In this document: positions 25,401 through 32,762 of the stretch, piece after piece
Layout of the letters: every line of letters begins with the position of its first letter
How positions within the stretch are numbered: the stretch's first letter is position 1
Assembly: GCA_028095005.1 (NCBI GenBank)
Contig: CM051460.1
Location: 80,369,676 to 80,433,675, forward strand
From: Rhynchospora pubera
Lineage: Eukaryota; Streptophyta; Magnoliopsida; Poales; Cyperaceae
Reading direction: 5' to 3'
Length of the DNA: 64,000 bases
Made by a program: the position numbers and the translations under genes
Notes under the pieces: generated by a model
Seen by the model: the letters and a program-made list of their open reading frames with translations, nothing else
Databases searched by the model: none
Told to the model about the DNA's origin: nothing

Positions 25401-27564
25401 ATTGATGGTATCGTGACAGAAGTTATGGACTTCATGTAAGGGGTATTATTTTGATTAAAATGTGTTATTTGATGACTTGCCATGTTTGATGATACTTATG
25501 ATATATGTAAATACTTTGTTTATTGTTTGTGTGATATGCATGATTATATATGTTTGATATATGTGTGCTTTGTGATATATATATATATGCTGCATGTGTT
25601 AATGTAAATTGGGTACCAATTTGGTACCAATTCGGCTAGCAAATTGGGCTAGCCAATCAAACAGGCGAAATACAAAAAAAAAATAAGAATTTTGTAACGG
25701 TTATTAAGGAATAACCGTTACAAAATATTATAATTTCATTTTTTTTAATTATAAATATTATCTGTAACCGTTACAGAAGCCAGTCTTCTGTAACGGTTAT
25801 TAGGTATTAACCGTTACAGATGTTCTCCAAATACCGTACATGTTCCGTCCACAATACCATAACGGTTATTAGATAATAACCGTTATAGAATACTGGCTTC
25901 TGTAACGGTTATTAGGTAATAACCGTTACACATGTTCTCCAAAAAACTGTACCAGATTTCCCTTGCATAATACCATAACGGTTATTAGATAATAACCGTT
26001 ACAGAAGAGGGGGCTACTGTAACGGTTATTGTTTAATAACCGTTATAGATCTGTAATGGTTATTAGACATTCTGTAACGGGGGCTACAGTAACGTTTCGT
26101 GTACCGTTACAAAAGTCTTTTATTAACCGTTACAGAAGCCAAAATTTCGCGTAGTGATGGTTTTGGTCCTGTTAGTTTTGCTTTGTTATGAGGTCACTAG
26201 AAACCGAGTGTTGGTACCGTTTTGCCCTTTTTTAATTTTGCTCTGATATTTTGTAAACTTTTTTATTAATAGAAATTGTCAGTTTTTGCTGACGCTAAAA
26301 AAATGTTTGACAGTATAATTAAAACAACTTTACGTTTTGAGACAAATATTAAATGATCACTAAATTATTTGAAATATATGGCACTGACATTCTTAAATAA
26401 CTTTTTATTTTCAGTTGGACATTTGGTACGACACAGTCTCTTGTAGGGACAACAAATTAAGCGCATGTTTGAATCCTTCTAACAATTATCCAAATTCTAG
26501 TTATGTCTTTAATTATCCAAATTCAGGTATATTGTCTTTCCCGGGGTTGCTCGGTTCAGATATTGTTTTATGGAAAATTCTTCCGTAGATATATACAAAT
26601 TTTGAGTCGTGTTTTCATTACAATCATTCATAAATAATAATGAATTAGTATTTTTTGAAAATGCATGATTGTGATCAAAATCTTGTTCGGAATTTTTATA
26701 TCCATAGAAAAAATTCTGTGTGTTCATTAATAAATGTATTACTTTACATGTCTATGTACGTATTTAAGCAAATCAATAGTATAATAGGGACAGAAACTAA
26801 ATAATTAACGAACAATAAACAGAAGTTAATACAAATGCACCATCTTTTGTGAGGCGTTTGGTTGTGTAGTAAGGAGTTGCATAAATTAAGAATGCATAAG
26901 TATTTATGTAGTGTTATGTAATATGGATGTTTGGTTGTGTAGTAAGAAAGAGTAATTTAATGCATGCATATATTCACGTACCATTGAATTTAAGTTTTTT
27001 GATTTAGTAAAGAATAGTGTCTATTTATTATGCAATACATACTTGGACTATTTATTACAGACCAGACAATTGAAATCTGACCTAAAATATATTATGGGCC
27101 GACAATCATACTTAGTTTAGTTTTATTGAGCCAACTACTATTTTGTATCTCTTTAATTTGACATAATTAATGTAAAAAAAAGTTACATTTTAAATAAATA
27201 CAAGATTTTCACAATAATAAAAGGAGGCCGAATTAACTGCCAACATTAATTATGTGAATTCATATTCTGAACTGCAATAATTTAAGTGACGCATATATAA
27301 TACAATTTTATGTAACAGAAGTTTGATTGTATAAGTGTTGCATAGCCTCTTATGCATGAAACAAACAAGCAATTGCTATATATAACACAATAAGTAAGAG
27401 CGCATATACAACGAAAACATACATGATGCGCAAAGATGTGATAATTATTATGTAATGATCAACGTACCTAGAGCATCATTTTGGCTATCGACCCTTGTAG
27501 TAGATACATATATCACCAGAAGAAGAATAAACCATAAATTCATTCTCTTGGAAGCAACTTCCAT
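1420..27564 (-). CDS. Malectin-like LRR receptor kinase (LRR-RLK I), complete, 13 exons
   Basis: Single-pass membrane receptor kinase. Exons, 5' to 3': 27564-27468, 11685-11145, 10759-10284, 9882-9744, 9654-9583, 9431-9360, 9280-9197, 4510-4398, 4010-3667, 3017-2891, 2777-2718, 2382-2193, 1885-1420. All have GT-AG borders and the phases close to 926 residues, near the usual family length. Residues 1 to about 27 form a signal peptide (hydrophobic FILLLVIYV). Malectin-like domain about 33-370 (INIDCG, RSFPNGTRNCY, GNYDNK, LELRPL, RYPSDPYDRLW). Three or four LRR units lie at about 417-490 in 72-base exons. Transmembrane span about 503-525. Kinase: glycine loop IGRGGFGSV 608-616, Lys630, HRD with Asp725, DFG with Asp743, GTPGYLDPE activation segment; an RD kinase. 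Odd: subdomain IX reads LLVILTCQ where copy 2 has LLEIITGQ. Intron 1 is 15.8 kb. Catalytic residues are intact, so function is plausible. Ligand unknown. Introns not listed separately hold only A+T-rich sequence. Confidence 0.93.
3037..3491. mobile_element. 455-bp CACTA-type MITE, hairpin-forming, copy 1
   Basis: Ends are CACTATAAGAAAGATGG and, inverted, CACTACAAAAAAGATGG, flanked by a 3-bp target duplication ATA (3034-3036, 3492-3494). The whole element is close to palindromic around a centre near 3265. It sits in the intron between kinase exons 10 and 9 of RLK copy 1. The matching intron of copy 2 lacks it, so it inserted after the duplication. The second copy at 63357-63811 is also 455 bp and differs at only a handful of positions. 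There is no coding capacity; transposase must come from elsewhere. Confidence 0.85.
4740..5583. mobile_element. hAT-like non-autonomous element, 844 bp
   Basis: Flanked by an exact 8-bp target duplication AGCACAAC (4732-4739 and 5584-5591). Ends are CATGGTTCTGAAACTCGG and, inverted, CATGGTTCAAAAACTCGG. An 8-bp duplication with short imperfect inverted ends fits the hAT superfamily. Subterminal DNA is rich in ACTCGG/GAATCGG repeats. The middle is A+T-rich then C-rich, with no transposase frame. The empty site is seen in RLK copy 2 near 61475. Confidence 0.8.
6410..6770. repeat. Degenerate A+T-rich minisatellite
   Basis: Tandem, diverged copies of a roughly 20-30-base unit built on TAACTGTTGAAGTTAATAT, with ATATAT runs between. 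It lies inside the 2.2-kb hAT-like element, so it belongs to that element or grew within it. Confidence 0.6.
7426..7823. mobile_element. Mutator-type MITE, 398 bp
   Basis: Inverted ends around ATGGCTAACG and GCCATCGATGGCAC. Flanked by a 10-bp repeat TCCAAAATTA (7416-7425, 7824-7833), so a 9-10-bp target duplication typical of Mutator-like elements. The arms pair over most of their length. It shares the ACGGTCGATCTAAACCGTT-type internal motif with the element at 8099-8502. Confidence 0.8.
8099..8502. mobile_element. Mutator-type MITE, 404 bp
   Basis: Flanked by an exact 9-bp duplication TTATAAAAA (8090-8098, 8503-8511). Long inverted ends start GAGATGGGCTAAAATCAGCC and contain GACGGATGCAACCGTCAG. 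It is absent from the corresponding position in RLK copy 2 (about 61780). Non-coding foldback element. Confidence 0.85.
11686..12224. other. A+T-rich part of RLK intron 1
   Basis: Immediately upstream of the exon 2 acceptor. A+T-rich, no gene or delimited element recognised. The last 8 bases are the left target duplication of the following MITE. Confidence 0.5.
12225..12600. mobile_element. hAT-like foldback MITE, 376 bp
   Basis: 8-bp flanking repeat CAATATAT (12217-12224, 12601-12608). Ends ACTCCGTTTGGATCAT and, inverted, GCTCCGATTGGATCAT. The two halves are near inverse copies (GGATTAGTTATTCGG and its complement, ATAAGAATTTAATC and its complement), so it can fold into one long hairpin. No coding capacity. 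Confidence 0.75.
12609..14170. other. A+T-rich intron 1 sequence, host of the first CACTA
   Basis: No gene supported. The last 130 bases (about 14040-14170) and the first 170 bases beyond the CACTA (19095-19270) share ATTCCGTT/AACGGAAT-rich repeats. They may be one older element split by the CACTA insertion, but its ends could not be fixed. Confidence 0.4.
14185..14665. repeat. CACTA A left subterminal hairpin repeats
   Basis: Repeated inverted pairs of TCTGTAACGGTTATT separated by a few bases, some in longer direct repeats (14330-14420 and 14450-14540 are near copies). In En/Spm elements subterminal repeats of this kind bind the element's own DNA-binding protein; that role is inferred here. 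Confidence 0.8.
14995..16524 (+). CDS. DUF4283-like protein of CACTA A, gene 1 (spliced)
   Basis: Two exons, 14995-16186 and 16436-16524. The donor is CAGAAG then GTAACT and the acceptor follows AAAACAG. Joining keeps the frame and gives 426 residues, adding a Lys-rich tail. The ATG lies in ACCATGG context. Residues about 50-200 resemble the DUF4283 fold found in plant retroelement-derived proteins: LLENRFLIIGPSEQW, then a hydrophobic LWVRIADLPFGW segment and an ARVEVLVE strand. A basic stretch (240-262, KRKAKKKAAK and KKRK) suggests nuclear import. An acidic run (352-370) follows. No CCHC knuckle or transposase motif is seen. It could be a captured host or LINE-derived gene, or the element's own DNA-binding protein; function unknown. 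Confidence 0.7.
16285..16395 (+). repeat. Tandem repeat in the intron of CACTA A gene 1
   Basis: About three copies of a 30-base unit containing CATAAATCCTAGTGTAGAG, wholly inside the predicted intron (16187-16435). Confidence 0.7.
16920..17493 (+). repeat. Internal copy of CACTA right-end plus left-end sequence
   Basis: 16950-17400 matches, in order, the inverted left end of element B (21840-22250): GAGGAGTT-ATGAAA, CCGTTGAATC, GAAATAAATAAGGAAAAAAT, CAGAATTTTTATAAATTTTTTGC, then TTTCTGTAACGGTTATT. Next, 17420-17493 matches left-end subterminal DNA at 14520-14632, including the AAATGAAATTATAATATTCTG block. A three-copy repeat of TCGATCGATCCGTTGAATC (17030-17125) lies inside. This join is the basis for calling element A a fusion of two units. 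Confidence 0.75.
17532..18419 (+). CDS. DUF4283-like protein of CACTA A, gene 2
   Basis: Open frame of 295 residues from the first in-frame ATG. The frame stays open back to 17496, directly beside copied subterminal repeat sequence, so the original 5' end may be missing. Residues about 65-200 look like a DUF4283-type domain: GDFLLVCPNQGVRNEI, LVLTRW, then RITGPPLHLWN and FGYPIF. These recall the glycine/proline-tryptophan segment of that family. Residues 222-235 form a run of prolines, followed by a Ser/Thr/Asp-rich region and a hydrophobic C terminus. It is similar in design to gene 1 but clearly not a copy of it. No transposase, protease or zinc-knuckle motif. Function unknown. Confidence 0.6.
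   Translation: MNSAAEFEDLRPDHLNVFYSPIQDLDPENEVLHRAAIVTFQAEGLLPPDLEHRLGFRLARQFGFAVHQYRLSPVHPTSGDFLLVCPNQGVRNEICSLGVIYLQNVRLVLTRWTERAGTVYEPPLYRTRIRITGPPLHLWNRSAINMLVSGFGYPIFTAPHFSDGIFLHLRLLIKGAHPSEIPHHLVISADPRAARARVHIEGFEQVGGPTEPPFVGPGRPWVPPPPPPPPPPPPSTDTDSTSTESASVAPPTGSASGVSLPVHCATGDPFLAIASSSFLPWFFNAINASFNVQQF
18770..19080. repeat. CACTA A right subterminal hairpin repeats
   Basis: Inverted pairs of TCTGTAACGGTTATT with variants (GGTTGTTGGATAATAACC). The same variants occur at the left end of element B, confirming the family link and opposite orientation. Confidence 0.8.
19098..19601. other. Intron 1 sequence with a 27-base poly-C tract
   Basis: 19522-19548 is an uninterrupted run of 27 C on the plus strand. 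The rest holds no supported gene. The last bases CTTTG are the left target duplication of the copia element that follows. Confidence 0.6.
19602..20809 (+). mobile_element. Internally deleted Ty1/copia element, 1.2 kb
   Basis: Left LTR 19602-19763 (TGTTAGAATT to ACTAACA), then a tRNA-Met-type primer site TGGTATCAAAGCC from 19765. A 5-bp target duplication CTTTG flanks the whole (19597-19601, 20810-20814). A gag start at 20536 encodes MSTSKSIIADLNARKKLNYK, the typical copia Gag N terminus, and is then stopped. Only the last 50-60 bases of the right LTR remain (about 20755-20809, GTGGTAAATCTAAACTCG shared with the left LTR). A deletion therefore removed most of gag-pol and the LTR start. Confidence 0.75.
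20815..21435. other. Intron 1 sequence, possible retroposon body
   Basis: Together with 26160-26303 across the CACTA B insertion this gives a continuous stretch ending TTTTGTAAAC, TTATTAATAGAAATTGTCAG, GCTGACGCTAAAAAAA. That looks like the 3' end of a plant L1-type LINE. An 81-codon open frame at 21025-21270 shows no known motif. Confidence 0.4.
21460..21835. repeat. CACTA B left subterminal hairpin repeats
   Basis: Array of TCTGTAACGGTTATT inverted pairs matching 18770-19080 in reverse. It is followed by about 400 bases homologous to A's right-end flank. Confidence 0.8.
22741..23249 (+). pseudogene. CACTA transposase-associated domain, frameshifted
   Basis: 22741-22960 encodes the N-terminal domain found in En/Spm (TnpD) proteins, Pfam transposase-associated domain: WSSTFFRGLEEFM, the cysteine motif CPCRVCQN, VHLIINGF, then SRWTLHGE. 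After HGE the frame shifts. The continuation, an acidic stretch with EEENVSLNDEIDDVNVF, is in another frame (22944-23249). Just upstream, GATCGACGTGG would read Asp-Arg-x-Trp only with one extra base, a second likely frameshift. The downstream transposase catalytic region is missing. Non-functional remnant of the element's own gene. Confidence 0.75.
23208..23450 (+). repeat. Tandem repeat of about 82 bp in CACTA B
   Basis: Two and a half to three copies of a unit containing GTTTTGGGGCTGTGGTGCAT and CACAATTTTAAGGACTAATA. The first copy overlaps the end of the broken transposase frame. Confidence 0.8.
23545..23778 (+). CDS. Short open frame of CACTA B, basic then acidic
   Basis: 77 residues beginning MENDQNVNKVREE. 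Pro/Arg-rich centre GPPKRRAVSAVRRLPPGCE (about 26-45), then a Glu/Lys-rich C terminus. A PPGC segment after a basic run is common in the conceptual products of plant CACTA elements. Probably one exon of the element's gene, whose neighbours lie at 22741-23249 and 24019-24339. As a separate protein it is doubtful. Confidence 0.35.
   Translation: MENDQNVNKVREETPKVVSKRVPFYGPPKRRAVSAVRRLPPGCERSPDFSMGVKIDEGSSENKEEEKNKEVKEEEKN
24019..24339 (+). CDS. Gln/Asn-rich exon with 27-bp repeats, CACTA B
   Basis: Opens after the acceptor at about 24018. Reads GSNEKGEGSNSKGKKPIERV, a basic stretch, then repeats of SQNQTNQNQA encoded by 27-bp direct repeats (24108-24190). It continues to KLVAPYTEWREEV and a duplicated VIVLSDDDDE, and stops at 24337-24339. 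This frame is open throughout, so the exon is credible as part of the element's gene. No known domain; function unknown. Confidence 0.4.
24400..24560. repeat. TTTATG-type simple repeat
   Basis: Low-complexity runs of TTATGT/TTTATG in an intron-like stretch of CACTA B. Confidence 0.6.
24603..25439 (+). pseudogene. Ulp1-like (C48) cysteine protease C-terminal exons, CACTA B
   Basis: Exons with good splice borders: 24796-24903, 24991-25069, 25157-25255 and 25362-25439. They encode HWVLLVINVEKRTVQIADS (catalytic His and Asp of the Ulp1 fold), an MTQTTFDWYKIQ linker, CPIKNGSTECGYF with the catalytic Cys, and a short tail to the stop. The Gln normally a few residues before the Cys appears to be Lys. 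An upstream open segment at 24603-24724 begins MSGDQDRDLQGEQ and ends at a stop. Only about 70 bases separate it from the first protease exon, so the usual N-terminal part of the domain is missing. Ulp1-type proteases remove SUMO; copies carried by plant transposons are known, notably in Mutator-like elements. Probably inactive. Confidence 0.65.
25690..26140. repeat. CACTA B right subterminal hairpin repeats
   Basis: Mirror of 14185-14665 in element A, including the GCTAGCCCAATTTGCTAGCC palindromic block at 25628-25660 just inside. Many TCTGTAACGGTTATT pairs. Confidence 0.8.
26157..27467. other. Distal RLK intron 1, with a LINE-like 3' end
   Basis: 26160-26303 reads as a retroposon 3' end with an A-run at 26297-26303. 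The remainder is A+T-rich. GTTTGGTTGTGTAGTAAG occurs twice (26870 and 26930) and the block ends near 27370 with GCATGAAACAAACAAGC, possibly a further MITE, ends not fixed. Exon 1 of the RLK starts at 27468. Confidence 0.45.
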
Positions 27565-27609
27565 TTTCTTCTCCTCTTGCCCTCTTGGAGAGGTATGGGA
27601 GCAAAGACT

Positions 27610-27619
27610 CCTTTTATAA
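27610..27619 (-). promoter_or_regulatory. TATA box candidate of RLK copy 1
   Basis: Minus strand TTATAAAAGG, about 46 bases upstream of the start codon at 27564. It would place transcription start near 27585 with a very short CT/GA-rich leader. The only clear TATA-like element close to exon 1. Confidence 0.45.
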
Positions 27620-27705
27620 CACGGTACTAGCTGGTTGACAAAAATCTAAGCAAAGTACGTCTATTGATATAATAGAAAAACCAAAATATAGACAAGCCCT
27701 ATCTA

Positions 27706-27875
27706 TTTTTTTGAAGAGAAGAACCCCAAGCAGGGGCACCAAACAATAAACTAAACCAAAGTAACAAGTCACAAAACAGTGACTCCAAAGTAACAATCCA
27801 TCAATCAGCTAAAACAAAACTAAACTAATCCAACTAGAAAGCTCTCAAACAATGAGCTAGCAAACAAGTATCAAC
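27706..27875 (-). mobile_element. 170-bp retroposon (SINE or truncated LINE)
   Basis: Flanked by an exact 17-bp target duplication (27689-27705, 27876-27892; core GACAAGCCCTATCTA). It starts with TTTTTTT on the plus strand, i.e. an A-tail on the minus strand. No Pol III boxes could be recognised, so a 5'-truncated LINE is as likely as a SINE. Confidence 0.7.
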
Positions 27876-27892
27876 TAGACAAGCCCTATCTA

Positions 27893-28992
27893 GCAAAGCA
27901 ATTAAGGACAGCACGTTAATACATTACGTAATAAAAAGTCGATTAAGGACATTCTGTAATAAAAAGTCGATTAAGGATACGTTACGTAATAAAAAGTCAA
28001 TTATGGACATTATACGACCTAATATATTTTCATTTGTTGGATGCATGTGCATCCTTATCCCAGTTGAAAAGTCGTCATAGTATTGAACCTGACACAAAAA
28101 TAATAAAAAAAAAATTAAAATTCAAGTCACATAACTGTCTTGCACCCGAAATTTACTTTAGAAAATAATAATAATAATAACTATGGGCTCTCAGACTCCC
28201 AGGCTATATTTCTGTTTTCTTACATTAATTTCTGATTTCTCCATTAGGTATGGGCTATACAGGGTGCTAATGAACCCGGACTATAGGCTATAGCATGCAC
28301 CTAGCCACATCTTGACTTTGGAGCAGAACCTATGTTACCCGGTACTCCATATATGCATGAGTACTGGTGCATGATACGAACCGGCTGGTACGGGTAGTCT
28401 CCTGTATGACTGGGTATTTTTGCGGTTCGGTCTAAGTTCGTTTTAGGTACTTCTTTGTGTTTTCATTTTCATGCAATTAAATCCACAGTTTGCAATCGGG
28501 AAAAAAAAGTGGAGACTAATGTGACGAGTGGGCCCCACTTAAATTAGGGCCAGAGTAAATGGGGCAGACGCACATGGGACCTCGTCACCTCGATACGGTA
28601 CACCCCTTGTCCCCTTGTGTGTTTTATTTTTTTTCTTTTAAATCCATTAAACTCACATGGGGACTAGGGGTAGGGGCTATCTGCTTTTGTTTTTAAATAA
28701 TAAAGCCCACAGAATTTCCATTGTAGAGCGCCAAAAGCATGTTGTTTTTTTTTGACAGCTTCAGACATATAATACAAATTTAATTATGATTATAATAATA
28801 ATTTTTTATTTATTATACATAATAATGATAAATATTTTGTAATATTAATATAAATAGCAATAATAATAATAATAGCAATAGATTATACATTATTATGATT
28901 AATTATGGGAGTATAATTAATATAGATCATACATTATAATATATACACAATATAATGATTAATAATTTATAATATATATATATATAGAGAAT
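27893..28992. other. Intergenic, no gene seen
   Basis: Three copies of a short TACGTAATAAAAAGTCGATTA-like repeat near 27925-28010, then unremarkable sequence, then A+T microsatellite-like DNA (about 28770-28990, ATAATAATAAT and TATATATA). Confidence 0.5.
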
Positions 28993-30049
28993 GTATATAG
29001 ACCACTAATGTGCATAGAAACTTCATACACAATTTCAAAATTTCATACACAGGATTTAAGCACCGTCGGATCGTTTTAAAAATTCAAGCGGAGATGTTGA
29101 TGAATGGTTCAGATAGATGCGCTGAAAGGTTCCGTTAGTTTAAATTTTTCCGTTGCTCTAACTCTTTCCGTCTCCTACTACTATAACATCTCCCTCTCCT
29201 CTATTTAACTGAGGCAGGAAAATAGAAAAATCGATTCGACTCCACTACTATCCTCTCTCTCTCTCTGTCTCTTTGCTCGAATTTTCACACAGTCGCAAAA
29301 TTGGAAACCACACTATTCAGATCACCATCTTCTAATCTGATTTTTCCCCTAATAGAAGTGTTCAATCAAAATTGGCTCCCGTACCATACAAATGGTAAAA
29401 TTTTATTAAATTGATGAAATTTGGATCAATTTGTTGCAAATAGTGGAGGATAGGAGACATTTCATGCTTCTGTAAGAGGAAATTTCATGCCTCATGGTTT
29501 ACAAGCGTAATTAACATGATGAATCAGGGTGAAGAGAGGAGAGTAAAGGGTACGAGAGAGGAGTGGTTTGAACATCAGGAGAGGTGCGTACAGGGAACGG
29601 ACATCTACGGAGAGGAGAAAGACTTTTCGGAGGAGGATTAAACAGACGCGGACGCGGACATTAAAATTTTAATGAAAATAGAGAAAATGAGAATTCAATA
29701 GATTTTGAATAGAGATGATTTTGAAATAAATTTGATGATGGGAACAAATATAAAAGGAACTCATGAGAATTGAAGTTTGTGATTGGAACCAAATAAAAAT
29801 AAAAAGGAAATGATTTCACTTCTTAAAATTTGATGACTTTACCCTCCTTTTATAAATGTGCATATGTTTTATAAAAATGCAAATCGATAATAATAATATG
29901 ATATTAATATCGTAACGACACCGTCAATGATAATACAATGATAATATGTATTGTTGTGCCTCCATATTTCTGATATGCCAAGCGTGTAAGGCAGAAATCA
30001 GACGAAAAATATCAAAGAACCTCAAGAATGAATCAATATAAAAAAATTA

Positions 30050-30610
30050 ATCGTGTGGGAAGAAGAACTTAGCGAAGGGAGGGAGCATATGTCTCTATAC
30101 GCAGGAAGCTTCTCTCTCCAAATCGCAAGATCCTGTGCCGCGCGGGACGGTCCAGTCGAGAAGAGGTGGAGGAGGAAAGTCGATAGCGTCACCAGCACTT
30201 CTCTATTTCGGAGTGAGAGAGAAAAATCGCAAATTTCACTTCTCTGATTGCTGCCTTGATTTTGATCGGAGAAGAGAAGCTAGGTTTTTTCTCTTTTCTC
30301 TGCGGGGAGAGAGAGAGAGAGAGAGGCTCTTTGATTTCGGATCCGGAGTAACAGGTGCAAAATAGAACCCGGTAGGTCTAGGAGTGGGATCGGACAATAC
30401 CTACATCCCAGCCGTTGGATTTGACGAGCGGTCCAGATCCTGTGCGGCGATTGAATCAAGTGAACCCAACAAAAACAGAGAAGAGAGAGACAAGGATCGG
30501 AAGGGTGTTTCGGTCATTCATCAAAGCACGACCCTGCGCAAAAACAAATCGTGACCCTGCGCTAAAACAAATCGTGACAAATTTCAACCTTTTTCAAAAG
30601 AATTAGCTGG
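30050..30610. other. GC-richer block inside the Mutator-like element
   Basis: Higher in GC than its surroundings, with a GAGAGA run (30308-30325) and leader-like composition. It could be a captured host 5' region, as in Pack-MULEs. The 63-76-codon open frames across it show no recognisable motif. Confidence 0.35.
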
Positions 30611-30701
30611 ACTGATTTTTTTCTCTCCAAATCCCGTAGATTGAAATTAACTGTCCACCTTCGCTTCGTTCCGATCAGAAAATTCGTTAGAAAAAGAATT
30701 C

Positions 30702-32480
30702 GAGTAAATTTTTTCGGAGGTCACTAAAATTTGTACATAGTCCATTTTTAGTTACTGAACTTTAATTTGTTCTTTTAGAACCACTAAATTTTGATTTTGT
30801 CCAAATTTAATTCTTCCATCAGTTTTCCATCAAATTCCGACTAATCTATTAAATTGGGGTGCAAAATGGGGATTCGAATCAAACGTTAGCTTCTCTTCCA
30901 TCTCCTACAGAGAGTCTCCCTGATTAGGCTGCCTCCATCGCCTCTCTCTCTCTCTCTTAAACCTGACTCCTTCACTTCTCCCTAGTAATAATCTCTACCT
31001 CCAACCCTACCAAATCGTACGCTACACCTCTCTACCATCCTTGCCCTCTCTACCTACGACTATCAGCGTTTCTTTCCTCTCCCACATGCCACAACTTCTT
31101 GGCCAGATTTTCTGATGCTGGATTTCATTTTCTGATTTTTGTTTAATTACTTGGCCCATTGCACTTAGTTCATACTTATAGTTTTATTGTTATTGAACCA
31201 AATGTTTTGATCCTGTCTTATGTTGTAAGGAAGCAGAAACAATGCCTAATTAGATATCCTGATAATGCGAAATTGTTCAATTCGTGTTCACTATCTTATG
31301 GTGTTCAATGATTAATTTTTTTCATTAACATAAGTATTAAATTAATTCAGCTAAATATAAAAATTGCATAGCGTAAAATGACTAGGCAGCATGTGTTGGT
31401 AACTGTTGCCACTTGCTAGCATGGAGTTTATATCCCAAATACTGGTACAAGTTATAGCATACATTAGTAAAATGACCAGATCCCGGCATGCATTAATTGC
31501 TTATTACATTTGCCTCCTGAATTTATGCCTAATGAGAAATATATCCTGAATTATGTATATAAATTGCAAATGCTAAGTTATAGCATTTTCTTTCCTTTTG
31601 TCAATGAAGAAGAAAATGTTTTTTTTTTTGGATAAACTGGTCAGTGACTGACTAGTAGAATGAAGAAGAAAATGTTTGTAGTCCCAATGCAAAAACAACA
31701 AAATTTGAGAGCAGCAATAGTAATAGAGCTTCAATTTTTGTTTTATTATACTTTCCAGAAATGACAAAATTGTATTTATGAGAAAAACATATTTTTTTTT
31801 CCAGATTTCTTTCTCTCGAGCTAAAGAAAAGAGAGAATGTCAACTTTCCTATCAATAATAACTAAAGAAAAGACTTATTATGGTCCATGGATACTGATCA
31901 AGGATGAATTTTGAATTTATTTGGAAAGAATGTCAAAGACACGAGTTCATCACCAGATTAACATTTTCTATTTCTAATGCAACAATGAATATATTGATTT
32001 CCTTCAGCTGCAAATATATTATTTCTGATTTGTTTCCTTGTCCTTTATCATATATGCTTTAATTATGATTTAATGAAAATGGAAATATTGATCATGAGGT
32101 AATTAATTCCTATTTGTTTCACCTCATCGCCAGTATCCTATTTTGACAAGAGGCAGTAGGGTTCAAGAGTCGAAGAAGAGACTCTGAGGGTGTTGTGGGA
32201 GGTAGGTTTGAAGAGCCAGAGGAGAGGAGATCGACAAGATTATTTTGAGAGAGAGTCCGAAATACGGCGGCCCAAGGGACCAAGAGAGACGGATAAGATA
32301 GCGGGGAGAGGTTAAGTTGATTCGGATCCCAAATTTTGCACTCAAATTGAATAAATTAGACGGAATAGGATGAAATTTGGACAAAATAAAAAATTGAATG
32401 ATTCTAGAAGGACAAATTAAAATTCAGTGACTAAAAATGGACTATGTACAAACTTTAGTGACCCCCTAAAAAATTTACTC
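30702..32480. mobile_element. Nested Mutator-like element, 1.8 kb
   Basis: 10-bp flanking repeat AAAAGAATTC (30692-30701, 32481-32490). Inverted ends of about 180 bp begin GAGTAAATTTTTT and share CACTAAAATTTGTACATAG against CACTAAAGTTTGTACATAG. Long inverted ends plus a 9-10-bp duplication define a Mutator-like element. The interior (CT-rich near 30900-31080, A+T-rich after) has no transposase. It is inserted in the 28993-32762 element. Confidence 0.8.
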
Positions 32481-32762
32481 AAAAGAATTCCATTTCCAAT
32501 TCTTGCGTGATTTTTTTGGTTCCGGTTAGACCTGAAGAGTGTAGCGCCTCAGCCTTTCATCTAAATCTCAACGCGATTTTTAAAACGATCCAGAGGCAAA
32601 GAAACAATGTGTATGAGGCTTTTATACACAATAGTGTTCTATATTCATTCTAAAGAGTTCAGCACCTCAACCTTTCATCTAAATCTCAGCACGATTTTTA
32701 AAGCGATCCAGTAGCAAAGAAACGATGTGTATGATGCTTTTATACACACTAGTGCTATATAC

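Larger units (their letters stand above)
21439..26156 (-). mobile_element. CACTA (En/Spm) element B, inverted relative to A
   Basis: Ends CACTACGGGAAAAAGAACC and, inverted, CACTACGCGAAATTTTGG. The 3-bp duplication is ATG (21436-21438, 26157-26159). The ends correspond to those of element A but swapped, so the two lie in opposite orientation 2.3 kb apart. Contents read on the plus strand: a broken transposase-associated domain (22741-23249), 82-bp tandem repeats, a short basic open frame (23545), a Gln/Asn-rich segment, and exons of an Ulp1-like protease. The catalytic transposase is absent, so this is a deletion derivative. Confidence 0.88.
28993..32762. mobile_element. Mutator-like element with long inverted ends, about 3.8 kb
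   Basis: About 130 bases at 28993-29125 match the inverted complement of 32640-32762 (for example CACTAATGTGCATAG against CACTAGTGTGTATAA, then GGATCGTTTTAAAAATTC against GGATCGCTTTAAAAATCG). The right arm occurs twice in tandem (32537-32640 and 32656-32760). Between the arms are a GC-richer block (30050-30610) and the nested element at 30702-32480. No transposase is visible. A flanking duplication could not be settled because the left border is TATATA-rich, so the outer limits are approximate. Confidence 0.55.

Noticed and set aside
14174..26156. A single 12-kb CACTA from the CACTACGCG end at 14174 to the matching end at 26156
   Set aside because: The flanking triplets differ (TTC and ATG). 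Pairing 14174 with 19094 (TTC/TTC) and 21439 with 26156 (ATG/ATG) gives exact target duplications for two elements.
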